The notes: generated by a model from the sequence alone, not told the origin. A stretch of DNA of 64,000 nucleotides from Parabacteroides sp. FAFU027 (GCF_022808675.1 NZ_JAKZKV010000007.1:248001-312000); one strand, 5' to 3'; shown: positions 53,379 to 63,638, numbered from the stretch's first letter. Translations and numbers: made by a program.

Positions 53379-54422
53379 ATGGTATTTACAGCTCAACAAA
53401 TTGCTGATTTTTTAAAAGGAGAAGTAGTTGGCAATCCGGATGTTCAGGTATCCGATTTTGCAAAAATCGAAGAAGGAAAAGCCGGCACTCTCACGTTCCT
53501 GGCCAATCCCAAATACGAAGAGTACATTTACACCACACAAGCGGATATTGTACTGGTTAATAGCGATTTCACTCCATCTTCAGAAATCACTGCAACTTTA
53601 ATCAAAGTACCCAACGCATATGCAGCTTTAGCGCAGTTATTGCAATTGGCAGAACAGGCTAAAGGACGAAAAAGCGGCATTGAACCAATGACTCAAATTG
53701 CAGAATCTGCCCAATTGGGAGACTCTGTATATGTCGGCTCATTTACCTACATCAGTAATAATGCTGTAATTGGGAATAACGCACAGATATACCCTCAGGC
53801 ATTCATTGGGGAGAATGTGACCATCGGTGAAAATACCATTTTATACCCCGGAGTAAAAATCTATGCCGGATGTAAAATCGGCAGCAACTGTATTCTACAC
53901 GCAGGCGCTGTAGTGGGTTCTGATGGTTTCGGTTTTGCCCCGGAGGGAGAATCTTACAAAAAAATACCACAACTCGGCAATGTCATCATTGAGGACAATG
54001 TTGAAATCGGTGCAAATACTACGATAGATTGTGCAACGATGGGATCAACCGTTATCCGAAAAGGAGTTAAACTTGACAATCTTATTCAGATAGCACATAA
54101 TGTTGAAATCGGTGCAAACACAGTGATGGCATCACAGTGCGGCATCGCAGGTTCTACCAAAATCGGCAAAAACTGTATGTTTGGAGGACAGGTTGGCATC
54201 GGTGGCCATATAACTATTGGAGATAAAACTCAAATCGGAGCTCAATCCGGAATTGGCAATAACACTCCTGGCGGACAGGTATTACTCGGCACTCCGGCTC
54301 AGAATGCCAGAGACTGCGCTCGAAGCTATGCAGTTGTCCGCAATCTGCCGGAACTGCAAAAAACAGTTACCTCATTGAAAAAGGAAATCGAACTGCTTAA
54401 AAGTGAAGCTACTACAAAATAA
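53379..54422 (+). CDS. lpxD: UDP-3-O-acylglucosamine N-acyltransferase
   Basis: A 347-residue acyltransferase for step three of lipid A synthesis, adding a hydroxyacyl chain to the 2-amino group of UDP-acylglucosamine. The start is the ATG at 53379 ([24 protein letters not shown]); a TTG 36 nt upstream gives an implausible leader. The N-terminal uridine-binding domain (about 1-100) precedes a left-handed beta-helix of hexapeptide repeats. The catalytic His is in [11 protein letters not shown] and the [28 protein letters not shown] segment is typical. A C-terminal helix closes the trimer. It is followed by lpxC/fabZ and lpxA. Confidence 0.96.
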   Translation: MVFTAQQIADFLKGEVVGNPDVQVSDFAKIEEGKAGTLTFLANPKYEEYIYTTQADIVLVNSDFTPSSEITATLIKVPNAYAALAQLLQLAEQAKGRKSGIEPMTQIAESAQLGDSVYVGSFTYISNNAVIGNNAQIYPQAFIGENVTIGENTILYPGVKIYAGCKIGSNCILHAGAVVGSDGFGFAPEGESYKKIPQLGNVIIEDNVEIGANTTIDCATMGSTVIRKGVKLDNLIQIAHNVEIGANTVMASQCGIAGSTKIGKNCMFGGQVGIGGHITIGDKTQIGAQSGIGNNTPGGQVLLGTPAQNARDCARSYAVVRNLPELQKTVTSLKKEIELLKSEATTK

Positions 54423-54500
54423 ATTCACTTTTCCCATTTAATCAAGCAGCGAAACCACACATAATTGCATTTACTAATAACGAAAAAATAACTTAACCCG

Positions 54501-55886
54501 ATGTCAAATCAAAAAACGTTAAAACAAAGCTTTTCCGTTTCCGGCAAAGGCTTGCACACCGGACTTGAAATTACGGTTACATTCACCCCTGCACCAACGA
54601 ATCATGGATATAAAATCCAACGAATTGACCTGGAAGACCAACCCGTTATTGATGCGGTCGCTGAAAATGTCATCGACACACAACGTGGAACCGTAATCGG
54701 TAAAAATGACGTAAAGATTAGCACCATCGAACATGCACTGGCAGCTCTCTACTCTTTTGAGATTGACAACTGTCTGATGCTGGTAAACGCTCCTGAATTT
54801 CCTATTCTTGACGGAAGCTCAATTCGCTATGTAGAGGAAATACTGAAAGCAGAAATCGAAGAACAGGACGAACCTAAAGATTACTACATTGTAAGAAATA
54901 AAACTGAGATTAAAGACGAAACAACCGGATCATCTATCCTTTTGCTTCCTGATGATAAATTCAGTGTAAACGCATTGGTTTCTTACAATTCTTCAATCCT
55001 GTCCAATCAGTTCGCTGTACTGAACGATTTGAGTGAATTCCCTGCTCAAATTGCAGCCTCCCGCACATTTGTCTTTGTTAAAGAAATCGAACCTCTCCTC
55101 AATAATAATTTGATTAAAGGCGGTGACCTTGACAACGCAATCGTTATCTACGACGAGGTAAAAAGCCAGGACGAATTAGACAAACTAGCAGACCTGATGG
55201 GCGTTGCACACAAACCAGCAGCTCAACTGGGCTACCTAAACAACAAACCGTTAGTATTCGACAATGAACCCGCACGTCACAAACTGCTCGATGTAATCGG
55301 CGACCTAGCCCTGATTGGCAAACCAATAAAAGGTAGGGTAATTGCGACTAAACCCGGTCATAAGATTAACAATCAGTTTGCCCGCCAGATCCGAAAAGAG
55401 ATTAAGCGCATGGAAGTTCCGACACCGATTTATTGTCCGGATAAAGCACCTGTATTAGATGTAAACCGCATCAAACAACTGCTTCCTCACCGTTGGCCAT
55501 TCCTTATGGTGGACAAAGTAATCGAAATTGGCAAAAACCATATTATTGGAGTAAAAAATATAACTGTAAACGAGACTTTTTTCTGCGGTCACTTCCCTGA
55601 TGAACCTGTTATGCCAGGAGTTTTACAGGTAGAAGCAATGGCTCAGATCGGCGGGTTGCTTGTATTAAATTCAATTGATGATCCATCAAGCTACTCAACA
55701 TACTTCATGAAGATTGACAATGTCAAATTCCGTCAGAAAGTTGTTCCAGGTGACACATTGTTGTTCCGTCTTGACATGATCTCCCCTATCCGTAGAGGCT
55801 GTGCCAATATGAAAGGATATGCCTTTGTCGGAGAAAAAATCGTTTCGGAAGCCGAATTCATGGCTCAAATCATAAAAAACAAATAA
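54501..55886 (+). CDS. lpxC/fabZ: bifunctional LpxC deacetylase / FabZ dehydratase
   Basis: A 461-residue fusion. The N-terminal 300 residues are LpxC, the Zn-dependent deacetylase that commits to lipid A: Zn ligands His78 (TIEHALAAL), His260 and Asp264 (ARHKLLDVIGDLA), and the catalytic His287 (KPGHKIN). The C-terminal 140 residues are FabZ, a 3-hydroxyacyl-ACP dehydratase: LPHRWPFLMVDKVIEI, and active-site His364 and Glu378 in FFCGHFPDEPVMPGVLQVEAMAQIGG. The fusion is typical of Bacteroidota and couples competing uses of hydroxymyristoyl-ACP. It lies between lpxD and lpxA. Confidence 0.97.
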   Translation: MSNQKTLKQSFSVSGKGLHTGLEITVTFTPAPTNHGYKIQRIDLEDQPVIDAVAENVIDTQRGTVIGKNDVKISTIEHALAALYSFEIDNCLMLVNAPEFPILDGSSIRYVEEILKAEIEEQDEPKDYYIVRNKTEIKDETTGSSILLLPDDKFSVNALVSYNSSILSNQFAVLNDLSEFPAQIAASRTFVFVKEIEPLLNNNLIKGGDLDNAIVIYDEVKSQDELDKLADLMGVAHKPAAQLGYLNNKPLVFDNEPARHKLLDVIGDLALIGKPIKGRVIATKPGHKINNQFARQIRKEIKRMEVPTPIYCPDKAPVLDVNRIKQLLPHRWPFLMVDKVIEIGKNHIIGVKNITVNETFFCGHFPDEPVMPGVLQVEAMAQIGGLLVLNSIDDPSSYSTYFMKIDNVKFRQKVVPGDTLLFRLDMISPIRRGCANMKGYAFVGEKIVSEAEFMAQIIKNK

Positions 55887-55902
55887 ACCACAAACCCGAT
55901 TT

Positions 55903-56685
55903 ATGAGACAACCACTTGCCTATATCCATCCGGACGCACAAATTGCTCCGAACGTGGTGATCGAACCATTCGTTACAATCGACAAAAATGTTGTAATCGA
56001 AGAAGGTACACGTATTGGTTCAAACGTAACGATTTTTGAAGGCGCAAGAATCGGTAAAAACTGTAATATTTTCCCGGGTGCAGTTATTTCCGGAGTTCCC
56101 CAGGATTTGAAATTCCATGGTGAAAATTCTGTTGCTATCATAGGTGACAATACTACTATCCGTGAATGTGTTACCATTAATAGAGGTACTGCCTCTAAAA
56201 GTAAAACAGTAGTAGGGAGCAACTGCCTGATTATGGCCTATTGCCACGTTGCGCATGACAGTATTTTAGGAAATAATGTCATCATGTCAAATGCCGTGCA
56301 GGTAGCAGGAGAAGTACAGATCGATGATTTTGCCATTATCGGTGGAGGTTCTCTGATTCACCAGTTTTGTCATATTGGCTCTCATGTTATGATTCAGGGA
56401 GGCTCTCACATCAATAAAGATGTTCCTCCTTTCGTTAAAGCAGGCCGTAACCCGCTTTCTTATGCAGGTATCAACTCAATCGGTCTTCGCCGCAGAGGGT
56501 TCAGCAACGAGATTATCCGCGACATCCAGGAGATCTATCGCTTTCTTTACCTTTCAGGACTGAATAACACCGACGCTATCGAGAGAATCGAAGCTGAACT
56601 TCCAGCATCCAAGGAAAGGGACGATATCATTTTGTTCGTACGCAATTCTCAAAGAGGTATTATTAAGGGCTACTCCGGTCTTTAA
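55903..56685 (+). CDS. lpxA: UDP-N-acetylglucosamine acyltransferase
   Basis: A 260-residue enzyme for the first step of lipid A synthesis, transferring a 3-hydroxyacyl chain from ACP to UDP-GlcNAc. Hexapeptide repeats fill the first two thirds (AYIHPDAQIAPNVVIEPFVTIDKNVVIEEG). The catalytic His is in MAYCHVAHDSILGNNVIMSN and the substrate loop in HQFCHIGSHVMIQGGSHINKDVPPFVKAG. A C-terminal helical domain (RRRGFSNEIIRDIQEIYRFLY) completes it. It starts 16 nt after lpxC/fabZ. Confidence 0.97.
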   Translation: MRQPLAYIHPDAQIAPNVVIEPFVTIDKNVVIEEGTRIGSNVTIFEGARIGKNCNIFPGAVISGVPQDLKFHGENSVAIIGDNTTIRECVTINRGTASKSKTVVGSNCLIMAYCHVAHDSILGNNVIMSNAVQVAGEVQIDDFAIIGGGSLIHQFCHIGSHVMIQGGSHINKDVPPFVKAGRNPLSYAGINSIGLRRRGFSNEIIRDIQEIYRFLYLSGLNNTDAIERIEAELPASKERDDIILFVRNSQRGIIKGYSGL

Positions 56686-56710
56686 CACCTACCTTATTTA
56701 CAATCAAAAC

Positions 56711-56743
56711 ATTAGAATCAATATTAGCAATGTTGATTCTAAT
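56711..56743. repeat. 11-bp inverted repeat after lpxA
   Basis: Arms ATTAGAATCAA and TTGATTCTAAT enclose an 11-nt loop. There is no T-run, so it is at best a weak terminator or processing stem. Confidence 0.45.
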
Positions 56744-56855
56744 CAAATTATTAACAAAGCGCGTCTGCAAAACAAACAAAGCATATTAAGTGTTTAATAT
56801 CTCAAAGCGACTGAACATTTCCTGTTTTTCTCGCCTGAGAATTGCTTTTATGTAT

Positions 56856-56863
56856 TATGTTTG
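56856..56863 (+). promoter_or_regulatory. -7 box of the small acidic protein-miaA unit
   Basis: TATGTTTG followed by CA fits TAnnTTTG. It lies inside the longest frame of the next gene and favours the ATG at 56887 as its start. Confidence 0.45.
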
Positions 56864-56886
56864 CATTCGTATCTAGTACACTTAAT

Positions 56887-57441
56887 ATGGTTTATAAGTT
56901 TTTGATCCTATCTGACGAAGTTGATAATTTTGCAAGAGAGATAACGATTGATTCAGAAAACACCTTTTTAGATTTACATAATGCCATTCTGGATTCTGTA
57001 AATTACACAAAAGATGAGATGGCATCGTTTTTCTTGTGTGATGAAGATTGGGAAAAAGGCACCGAAATCACTCTCATGGAAATGGATTCAGATCCTGAGT
57101 TTGACAGTTGGGTGATGAAAGACACCAAACTTAGTGATCTTCTGGAGGATGAAAAGCAAAAACTGCTATATATTTTCGACTACTTAACTGATCGGGCTTT
57201 CTTCCTGGAATTACGGGAAATCGTACCGGGAGAAGATTTAGATCAGCCTGTTTGCAGCAAATCCAAAGGAGATGCCCCCAAACAAAAAGTTGAATTTGAG
57301 TCCTTTGAAAAAGAAAACACAAGATTAGAAACCGGTGAATCATTCTATGGAGAAGACTCTTTTGAGTTAGACGAATTAGATGAAGAAGGTTTCGATATTA
57401 ATGACGGAACTTCCGGTAACTCCCTTGAAGACAATCTTTGA
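56887..57441 (+). CDS. plasmid pRiA4b ORF-3-like acidic protein
   Basis: A 184-residue acidic protein starting MVYKFLILSDEVDNFAREI. The N-terminal 110 residues show the pattern of the pRiA4b ORF-3-like/IS1096-passenger family: 'VYKFLILSDEV..F.REI.ID...TF.DLH.AIL', 'FFLCDEDWEKGTEI', and 'LSDLLEDEKQKLLYIFDYLTDRAFFLEL'. The C-terminal 70 residues are strongly acidic and low-complexity (ELDELDEEGFDIND) and probably disordered. The function is unknown. The longer frame from 56842 would start upstream of a likely -7 box. It is 17 nt from miaA and cotranscribed. Confidence 0.8.
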   Translation: MVYKFLILSDEVDNFAREITIDSENTFLDLHNAILDSVNYTKDEMASFFLCDEDWEKGTEITLMEMDSDPEFDSWVMKDTKLSDLLEDEKQKLLYIFDYLTDRAFFLELREIVPGEDLDQPVCSKSKGDAPKQKVEFESFEKENTRLETGESFYGEDSFELDELDEEGFDINDGTSGNSLEDNL

Positions 57442-57458
57442 CCATAGCCTTTAGCTGA

Positions 57459-58358
57459 ATGGCAAAAACCCTGATTGTCCTTTTAGGTCCCACTGGAGTC
57501 GGAAAAACTGAATTAAGCCTACGAATTGCACAGCGATTTAAAGCCGAAATCATTTCTTCCGACTCTCGTCAGTTATACAAAGAAATGCTCATCGGCACTG
57601 CCGCTCCAACACCAGCTCAACTTAACCGTGTTAAACACCATTTTGTTGGAGAATTAGCCTTAACCGACTACTACAGTGCCGCACAATTTGAAAATGACGT
57701 CATTCATTTTCTTGAAGACTATTACCAGGAACACGACATTGCCTTGATGACAGGTGGCTCAATGATGTACATTGATGCTGTATGTAAAGGTATTGACGAT
57801 CTTCCGACTATCGACGAAACACTTCGGAAAGAAATTATCCGACTCTACGAAACCGAAGGCTTAGAGCCAATCAAGAAGCAATTAAGAGAGCTCGACCCAG
57901 TATATTATAACCAGGTGGATCTAATGAATCCTAAACGCGTAATTCACGCTCTAGAGATATGTCTGATGACTGGGAAGCCCTACTCTTCATTGCGTACAAA
58001 CACAAAAAAGAAAAGACCGTTTAACATCATTAAAATCGGCCTTACCCGCGACCGCGAAGAACTATATGAGCGCATCAATATGCGGGTTGACGAAATGATG
58101 AAAGACGGGCTACTCAGAGAAGCTGAAAAACTATATCCTTTCAAAGGTTACAATTCACTTAACACCGTAGGATATAAAGAGTTATTCAGTTATATTGAAG
58201 GAGAGCTGAGACTCGAAGAGGCCATTGAAAAAATAAAGAGAAACACACGCGTTTATTCCCGAAAACAAATGACCTGGTTCAAGCGTGATCCGGAGATCGT
58301 TTGGTTTCATCCAGAAGATGAAATTGAAATAGAAGAATTTATTGATAGAAACCTTTAA
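57459..58358 (+). CDS. miaA: tRNA dimethylallyltransferase
   Basis: A 299-residue enzyme that adds the dimethylallyl group to A37 of tRNAs reading UNN codons. It has the P-loop [15 protein letters not shown] (9-23), [31 protein letters not shown], the dimerisation and DMAPP region, and the C-terminal RQMTWFKRD. Length is normal. It uses DMAPP, a product of the MEP pathway to which ispE at 4.9 kb belongs. It is followed by a 46-nt AC-rich gap. Confidence 0.96.
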   Translation: MAKTLIVLLGPTGVGKTELSLRIAQRFKAEIISSDSRQLYKEMLIGTAAPTPAQLNRVKHHFVGELALTDYYSAAQFENDVIHFLEDYYQEHDIALMTGGSMMYIDAVCKGIDDLPTIDETLRKEIIRLYETEGLEPIKKQLRELDPVYYNQVDLMNPKRVIHALEICLMTGKPYSSLRTNTKKKRPFNIIKIGLTRDREELYERINMRVDEMMKDGLLREAEKLYPFKGYNSLNTVGYKELFSYIEGELRLEEAIEKIKRNTRVYSRKQMTWFKRDPEIVWFHPEDEIEIEEFIDRNL

Positions 58359-58405
58359 CCCTAAAATAACCCCTTTAACCCTAAAACCTTTATCAAAAAC
58401 CCTTA

Positions 58406-59380
58406 ATGTTCAGAAAAACCCTTCTTTTCTTCTTCTTTTTAGGAGTGAAAAGCTCGCTTTTTGCGGGCGGTTCTGGCGTAAAAGTACAGGCTAAAATGAA
58501 TTACAAAAAGAAAGCCATGGAAATTACGTGTTTTAGTGAAAAAAATTACCCTTGTACTGTTGAGCTCAGTCTTGACGAACTGGACAATTTTGACCAGAAG
58601 TACAAAAAAGGTGATGTGCTCCATGTGGTTGTCGCCAAAGGACAAGACGCATTCCTGTCATTGAAGACTAAATCAGATGCTACTCCCCGGATTAGTATTA
58701 CATCAGACTTTATCAAAGGAAATCTGATGTCAAAACCTGATTTAGGTTATACTTATTTACTGCCTGTTTCTAATGGGAAAACAGCCCAGGTAAAATCATT
58801 GAAATACAACGGAAAAACTTCTGATTGTGATTTGGATCCGAAAAGTTGGTTCGGGCTTTCATTTAAAACACGTCCGGGAGATACCATTTATGCATCGCGT
58901 AGAGGAATAGTAACCGGATTAAAAGCCAATAGCGCATCAACTGAATCTAAAATGCTCCATTCATTTCAGGAGAACTTCGTAGAAATCTGTCATGCCGACG
59001 GATCATTTGCCACTTATCGATTATTTCAGAATAACGGAATATTCGTAAACGAAGGGGAAATGGTGGAAGCCGGACAACCTATCGGTATCATCGGTGGCGA
59101 AAATTATGTGGAAGGAAGCCATTTATGCTTTACGATTTCACATCCAATGGCAGAACAGATTTCAGATGGAGATCAAACCAAAACAAAGTATTTCAGAGAG
59201 TATATCCAAGCGAAATTCTGTACGAAAGAAAACCCTTCCGCGCAGTTAGCAGAAAATAGTTCTTATACAGCTGTTAAAACGATGGATTTGATTACCCGGG
59301 AAATGACAAAATCAGAGAAAAAGGCATTCACAGAAAACGTTTCTAAAGCGAAATCGTTTGGTTTGCTAACCTTACGTTAA
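58406..59380 (+). CDS. exported M23-peptidase-like protein lacking zinc ligands
   Basis: A 324-residue protein with a signal peptide ending at about residue 21 (SLFAGG). The C-terminal half has the outline of an M23/LytM domain: YTYLLPVSNGKTAQV, WFGLSFKTRPGDTIYASRRGIVTGL, VEICHADGSFATYRLFQNNGIFVNEGEMVEAGQPIGIIGG and GSHLCFTISHP. However, the expected H-x(n)-D zinc ligands are absent (FGLSF replaces the usual H..LD) and the HxH motif reads HLC. It is therefore probably a non-catalytic, cell-wall-binding or regulatory relative, like the LytM activators of amidases. It is alone, convergent with rnr. Confidence 0.75.
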   Translation: MFRKTLLFFFFLGVKSSLFAGGSGVKVQAKMNYKKKAMEITCFSEKNYPCTVELSLDELDNFDQKYKKGDVLHVVVAKGQDAFLSLKTKSDATPRISITSDFIKGNLMSKPDLGYTYLLPVSNGKTAQVKSLKYNGKTSDCDLDPKSWFGLSFKTRPGDTIYASRRGIVTGLKANSASTESKMLHSFQENFVEICHADGSFATYRLFQNNGIFVNEGEMVEAGQPIGIIGGENYVEGSHLCFTISHPMAEQISDGDQTKTKYFREYIQAKFCTKENPSAQLAENSSYTAVKTMDLITREMTKSEKKAFTENVSKAKSFGLLTLR

Positions 59381-59402
59381 TTATTTAAGAGATCAAAAAA
59401 AT

Positions 59403-59441
59403 ACAGCGTAAATTCCAAATTCAAATTGGCATTTACGCTGT
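59403..59441. terminator. bidirectional terminator between the M23-like gene and rnr
   Basis: Arms ACAGCGTAAAT and ATTTACGCTGT with an inner CCAA/TTGG stem. It is preceded by A-rich and followed by T-rich sequence, so it can act on both convergent transcripts. Confidence 0.85.
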
Positions 59442-59464
59442 TCTTTTTTATTATAATGCTGGGA

Positions 59465-61624
59465 TTATGATAGCAACATGAAGTCTAGTTGCTTTTTCTC
59501 CAGATTAGCACGGGCTACCTGAATTGTCACAGGATCACCCAGACGATATATACGCTTGTTACGACGTCCTAGCAGACAATAATTCTTGCTGTCAAATTCA
59601 TAGTAGTCATCATCCAAATCACGGATAGGAACCATTCCCTCACACTTATTTACATTGATCTCTACGTAAATACCCCATTCAGTCACACCGGAAATAACAC
59701 CATCAAAAGTCTGACCTAGCTTATCGCTGAGGTACTCCACTTGTTTGTACTTGATAGAGGCCCGCTCCGCACTTGCCGCTAATTGTTCCATATCTGAACA
59801 ATGTTTGCACATCTCTTCGTATTTTTCCTGTGGCACGTTACGTCCAGCTGATAAATAACGTTCTAAAAGGCGATGAACCATCATATCGGGATAACGGCGG
59901 ATCGGTGAAGTAAAATGGGTATAATAAGGAAATGCCAATCCATAGTGACCAATATTTTCGGTGGAATAAACCGCTTTAGCCATAGCACGGATGGCAATAG
60001 TTTCGATCATATCTTCTTCATTTGTCCCTTGTACTTGATCCAGCAGTTTATTGATTGATTTTGAGACATCGGTTTGAAGCCCCTCCGTTTTTAGTTTGTA
60101 GCCAAATCGATGAACAAATTCAGCAAAGTTGGCCATCTTCTCAGGATCAGGAAGATCATGCACGCGGTAAACAAACGTTTTTGCCTTCTTACCTTTGGGC
60201 ACTTTGCCAATCAATTCTGCTACGGTACGATTCGCCAGTAGCATAAACTCTTCAATCAGATGGTTAGCCTCTTTTGACATTTTGAAATAGACATCAATGG
60301 GTTTACCTTTTTCATCTATATCAAATTTCACCTCAAAACGGTCGAAGTTAATTGCCCCGGCTGTAAAGCGTTTTTCCCGTAACCGCTTTGCCAACTTATT
60401 CAAAGTTAGAATCTCTTCCTGATAATCCCCTTTACCGGTCTCAATGATTTCCTGAGCCTCCTCATAAGTAAAGCGGCGATCAGAGTTTATAACCGTACGG
60501 CATACCCGTGAAGTTTTCACCTCGGCATGCTCGTCTAGCTCAAATATTGCAGAAAAAGCGAGCTTTTCTTCATTTGGACGAAGGGAACACAATCCGTTAG
60601 ATAAACGTTCCGGCAACATCGGAACAACTCGGTCAACCAGATAGATGGAAGTCGCACGGTTGTATCCCTCTTTATCCAGAATAGATCCGGGTAGTACATA
60701 ATGCGTCACATCTGCAATATGAACACCTACCTCATACAATCCATTCGGCAATTTACGGAAAGAAAGTGCATCATCGAAGTCCTTGGCATCTTTCGGGTCA
60801 ATAGTAAATGTGGTAACTCCACGAAAATCTTCCCGTTTTGCAATTTCCTCTTCGGTTATATCTGTTGGAATTTTTTCCGCAGCTTTATCGACCTGTTCGG
60901 GATATTTGTATGGCAAGCCGAATTCAGCCAGGATAGCATGAATCTCCGTGTCATTCTCACCAGCAAATCCAAGAATATCTACCACTTCTCCGATTGGATT
61001 CTTAGCTCTTTGTGGCCATTCAATAATACGAACAACTGCTTTCTGGCCGGATTCTCCTCCTTTTAGTTTTTCGATCGGGATGAATATGTCATTGGCCAGA
61101 ACTTTATTATCTACAATCAGAAATGCAAAGGTCTTTTGGACTTCAAGAACACCGACAAATACCTGCGGCACGCTTTCGAGGATATTTACCACCTCTCCTT
61201 CGGGGCCAAAACCTTTCTTCTTGGCGAAAAGCATCACCTCCACTTTATCGCCATTCATTGCGCGACTGGCGTTGCGTTCGGCTACAAAGATAGGTTCACC
61301 GCCATCTTCAGTAATAACCTGATTCTTACCATTACTTTTACGTTGAAAAGTACCGATGACTATTTTCCCACGGCTGATGAAGCGAAATTTCCCAGTAACG
61401 ACCTCTTTCAGGACATCATCCTGCGCCAAATCGTAGAGAATATCCACGATCATCTCTTTTTGTGGATGAGTTTTTGCGCCGACAGCATGCGCCACCTGTT
61501 TATAGTTGAATGACCGTTGCGGGTCGAGACTCAAAAACTCAACGATGCGACGGATCATTTCGACTTTCTTGATTCGCTTTGAACCTGCTCCGTCTGGCTT
61601 TTCTTTCTTACTTTTCTTCGCCAT
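59465..61624 (-). CDS. rnr: ribonuclease R
   Basis: A 719-residue 3'-5' exoribonuclease of the RNB family. A basic, lysine-rich leader and winged-helix region (about 22-80) precede cold-shock domains. The catalytic RNB motif is DPKDAKDFDDALS (276-288), and FPYYTHFTSPIRRYPDMMVHRLL is further on. A C-terminal S1 domain (FDGVISGVTEWGIYVEINVNKCEGMVPIRDL) ends the protein. It degrades structured RNA and defective rRNA. It is monocistronic. Confidence 0.96.
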   Translation of the reverse strand: MAKKSKKEKPDGAGSKRIKKVEMIRRIVEFLSLDPQRSFNYKQVAHAVGAKTHPQKEMIVDILYDLAQDDVLKEVVTGKFRFISRGKIVIGTFQRKSNGKNQVITEDGGEPIFVAERNASRAMNGDKVEVMLFAKKKGFGPEGEVVNILESVPQVFVGVLEVQKTFAFLIVDNKVLANDIFIPIEKLKGGESGQKAVVRIIEWPQRAKNPIGEVVDILGFAGENDTEIHAILAEFGLPYKYPEQVDKAAEKIPTDITEEEIAKREDFRGVTTFTIDPKDAKDFDDALSFRKLPNGLYEVGVHIADVTHYVLPGSILDKEGYNRATSIYLVDRVVPMLPERLSNGLCSLRPNEEKLAFSAIFELDEHAEVKTSRVCRTVINSDRRFTYEEAQEIIETGKGDYQEEILTLNKLAKRLREKRFTAGAINFDRFEVKFDIDEKGKPIDVYFKMSKEANHLIEEFMLLANRTVAELIGKVPKGKKAKTFVYRVHDLPDPEKMANFAEFVHRFGYKLKTEGLQTDVSKSINKLLDQVQGTNEEDMIETIAIRAMAKAVYSTENIGHYGLAFPYYTHFTSPIRRYPDMMVHRLLERYLSAGRNVPQEKYEEMCKHCSDMEQLAASAERASIKYKQVEYLSDKLGQTFDGVISGVTEWGIYVEINVNKCEGMVPIRDLDDDYYEFDSKNYCLLGRRNKRIYRLGDPVTIQVARANLEKKQLDFMLLS

Positions 61625-61797
61625 TTTCTTTTCTTTTTACGTAATCACAAAGTAAGGTATAAATTTCCAATATCAATTCAATAGAATCACTATTCAAATC
61701 AACATTATTCTTTTTGATTAAAGTTTAAATGGATTGGGTTACCGTCATGAGATGCTTATGAAGACAAAATAAAGAATTATGTATTCTCCAATGCAGA

Positions 61798-61831
61798 AAA
61801 AAACCTGATAAGGAAATGCCTTACCAGGTTT
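61798..61831 (-). terminator. terminator of dnaJ
   Basis: Minus-strand arms AAACCTGGTAAGG and CCTTATCAGGTTT form a stem with one mismatch, followed by a run of T. It lies 26 nt past the dnaJ stop. Confidence 0.87.
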
Positions 61832-61856
61832 GATATTGATTTATTTTTCTCTTGGC

Positions 61857-63014
61857 TTAGTCAAACAAGTGCTTGAATTTACGGAAGAAGCTCTCTTTTT
61901 TCTCTGTTGAAGGTTCGAAGTTGGAAGATTCTTCCAGCTTCTCCATTATTTTCTTCTCCTCGCTACTCAATGCTTCGGGAACATAGACACTGATGTTAAC
62001 CAGAAGGTCTCCGGTTCCGTAGCGGTTTACACTTGGCAAACCTTTGCCTCTTAGGCGGAGTACTTTGCCCGGTTGAGTTCCCGGATCGATCTTTACTTTT
62101 ACCTTGCCATCTACAGTTGGGACTTCCACGCTTCCGCCCAATACGGCAGTTGGGAAGCTTAAGAGCAGATTGTAGATGAGGTCGTTTTCATCGCGGGTCA
62201 ATTCAGGATGCTCTTCTTCTTCTACCAAAATCAACAGATCTCCGTTTATGCCTCCCCGACGGGCTGCATTACCTTTGCCACTCATGGATAGCTGCATGCC
62301 TTCAGCCACACCGGCTGGGATGTTGATGCTAATTACCTCTTCGTCGCGAACCACACCTTCTCCACTACATTCTGTACATTTCTTTGTGATGATTTTACCA
62401 TCCCCGTTACAGGTCGGACAGGTGGTTGTAGTCTGCATTCTACCCAGGATAGTGTTTTGAATGCGGTTTACCTGACCAGCTCCGTTACAGGTGGTACAGG
62501 TAGAGTAGCTGCTTGAATCTTCAGCACCGGTTCCATTACAGTGTTTACAGGAAACGTATTTCTTTACCTTGATTTTTTTCTCAACGCCGATTGCAATTTC
62601 TTTCAGGTTCAGTTTCACTTTTACGCGAAGGTCGCTACCACGGTTTACAGTACGGCCACCGCCGCCTCCAAAACCACCGAATCCGCCGAATCCTCCACCA
62701 AAATGACCACCAAAGATGTCACCGAAGTGAGAGAAGATGTCATCCATTGACATGCCCTGTCCGCCAAATCCACCTCCGGCAGCACCACCAACACCCTGAT
62801 GGCCGAAACGGTCATAACGGGCACGCTTATCCTGGTCACTCAGTACTTCGTAAGCTTCGGCCGCTTCCTTGAAATGTTCTTCAGCCTCTTTATTTCCCGG
62901 ATTTTTATCAGGGTGAAACTGAATAGCTTTTTTACGGTAAGCTTTTTTGATCTCTTCCGGGGTAGCAGTCTTGGCGACTCCCAGTATTTCGTAATAATCT
63001 CTTTTTGCTGACAT
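61857..63014 (-). CDS. dnaJ: chaperone protein DnaJ
   Basis: A 385-residue type I DnaJ, the J-domain co-chaperone that stimulates DnaK. The J-domain has the HPD motif at 34-36 (FHPDKNPG). A Gly/Phe-rich linker (about 72-120) is followed by four CxxCxGxG zinc motifs ([32 protein letters not shown]). The substrate-binding C-terminal domains complete it. It follows grpE with a 3-nt gap; dnaK is not in the window. Confidence 0.98.
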   Translation of the reverse strand: MSAKRDYYEILGVAKTATPEEIKKAYRKKAIQFHPDKNPGNKEAEEHFKEAAEAYEVLSDQDKRARYDRFGHQGVGGAAGGGFGGQGMSMDDIFSHFGDIFGGHFGGGFGGFGGFGGGGGRTVNRGSDLRVKVKLNLKEIAIGVEKKIKVKKYVSCKHCNGTGAEDSSSYSTCTTCNGAGQVNRIQNTILGRMQTTTTCPTCNGDGKIITKKCTECSGEGVVRDEEVISINIPAGVAEGMQLSMSGKGNAARRGGINGDLLILVEEEEHPELTRDENDLIYNLLLSFPTAVLGGSVEVPTVDGKVKVKIDPGTQPGKVLRLRGKGLPSVNRYGTGDLLVNISVYVPEALSSEEKKIMEKLEESSNFEPSTEKKESFFRKFKHLFD

Positions 63015-63017
63015 AAC

Positions 63018-63614
63018 TTATTCTCCTACTACCACTTTTGCAAAACGGATCACTTTCTCATTCAGCAGATAACCCTTCTGCACACAGTCGACAATCTTAC
63101 CTTTCAGTTCAGGGGTTGGAGCAGGTATGGTTGTTATCGCTTCGTGAAATTCTGTATTGAATTCGCTGTTTTCCGTTTCTATTGCGGTTACATTATTCTG
63201 TTTTAGGAATTCGCCAAATTTGTTGTAAATCAACTCAACGCCTTCTTTTACCGCATTAATATCCGAAGTGTTTTTAGTAGCGTTGATTGCACGCTCGAAG
63301 TCGTCGATCACCGGCAAGATTCGCAGAATAGTTGATTCTCCACCGTTTTTAATCAAATCAGCCTTTTCTTTCAGGGTACGTTTACGGTAATTGTCAAACT
63401 CTGCCATCAGGCGCAGGTGAGAATTGTTCAATTCGGCATACTTTGCCTTCAGCTCAGCCAATTCCACTGCCATTTTGTCCGATTCGGTAGCGGCTGCAAT
63501 TTCATCCCCCTCTTCGGTCAGGGTCGATTCCTGAGATTCATCAAACGATTGAATCTCCTCATTATCAGTGTTTAGCTCTGGTTTTTGTACTAATTCTTCG
63601 TGTTCCTGAGTCAT
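63018..63614 (-). CDS. grpE: nucleotide exchange factor GrpE
   Basis: A 198-residue GrpE from the ATG at 63614 (MTQEHEELVQKPEL). A longer frame reaching 63674 runs through a terminator stem and is not credible. The N-terminus is acidic and disordered; the long dimerising helix carries ELKAKYAELNNSHLRLMAEFDNYRKRT, and the beta-wing domain carries NSEFNTEFHEAIT and GKIVDCVQKGYLLNEKVIRFAKVVV. It releases ADP from DnaK. It is the first gene of the grpE-dnaJ unit and has its own promoter. Confidence 0.97.
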   Translation of the reverse strand: MTQEHEELVQKPELNTDNEEIQSFDESQESTLTEEGDEIAAATESDKMAVELAELKAKYAELNNSHLRLMAEFDNYRKRTLKEKADLIKNGGESTILRILPVIDDFERAINATKNTSDINAVKEGVELIYNKFGEFLKQNNVTAIETENSEFNTEFHEAITTIPAPTPELKGKIVDCVQKGYLLNEKVIRFAKVVVGE

Positions 63615-63638
63615 ATTATTATGATGTTTATTATTTTC

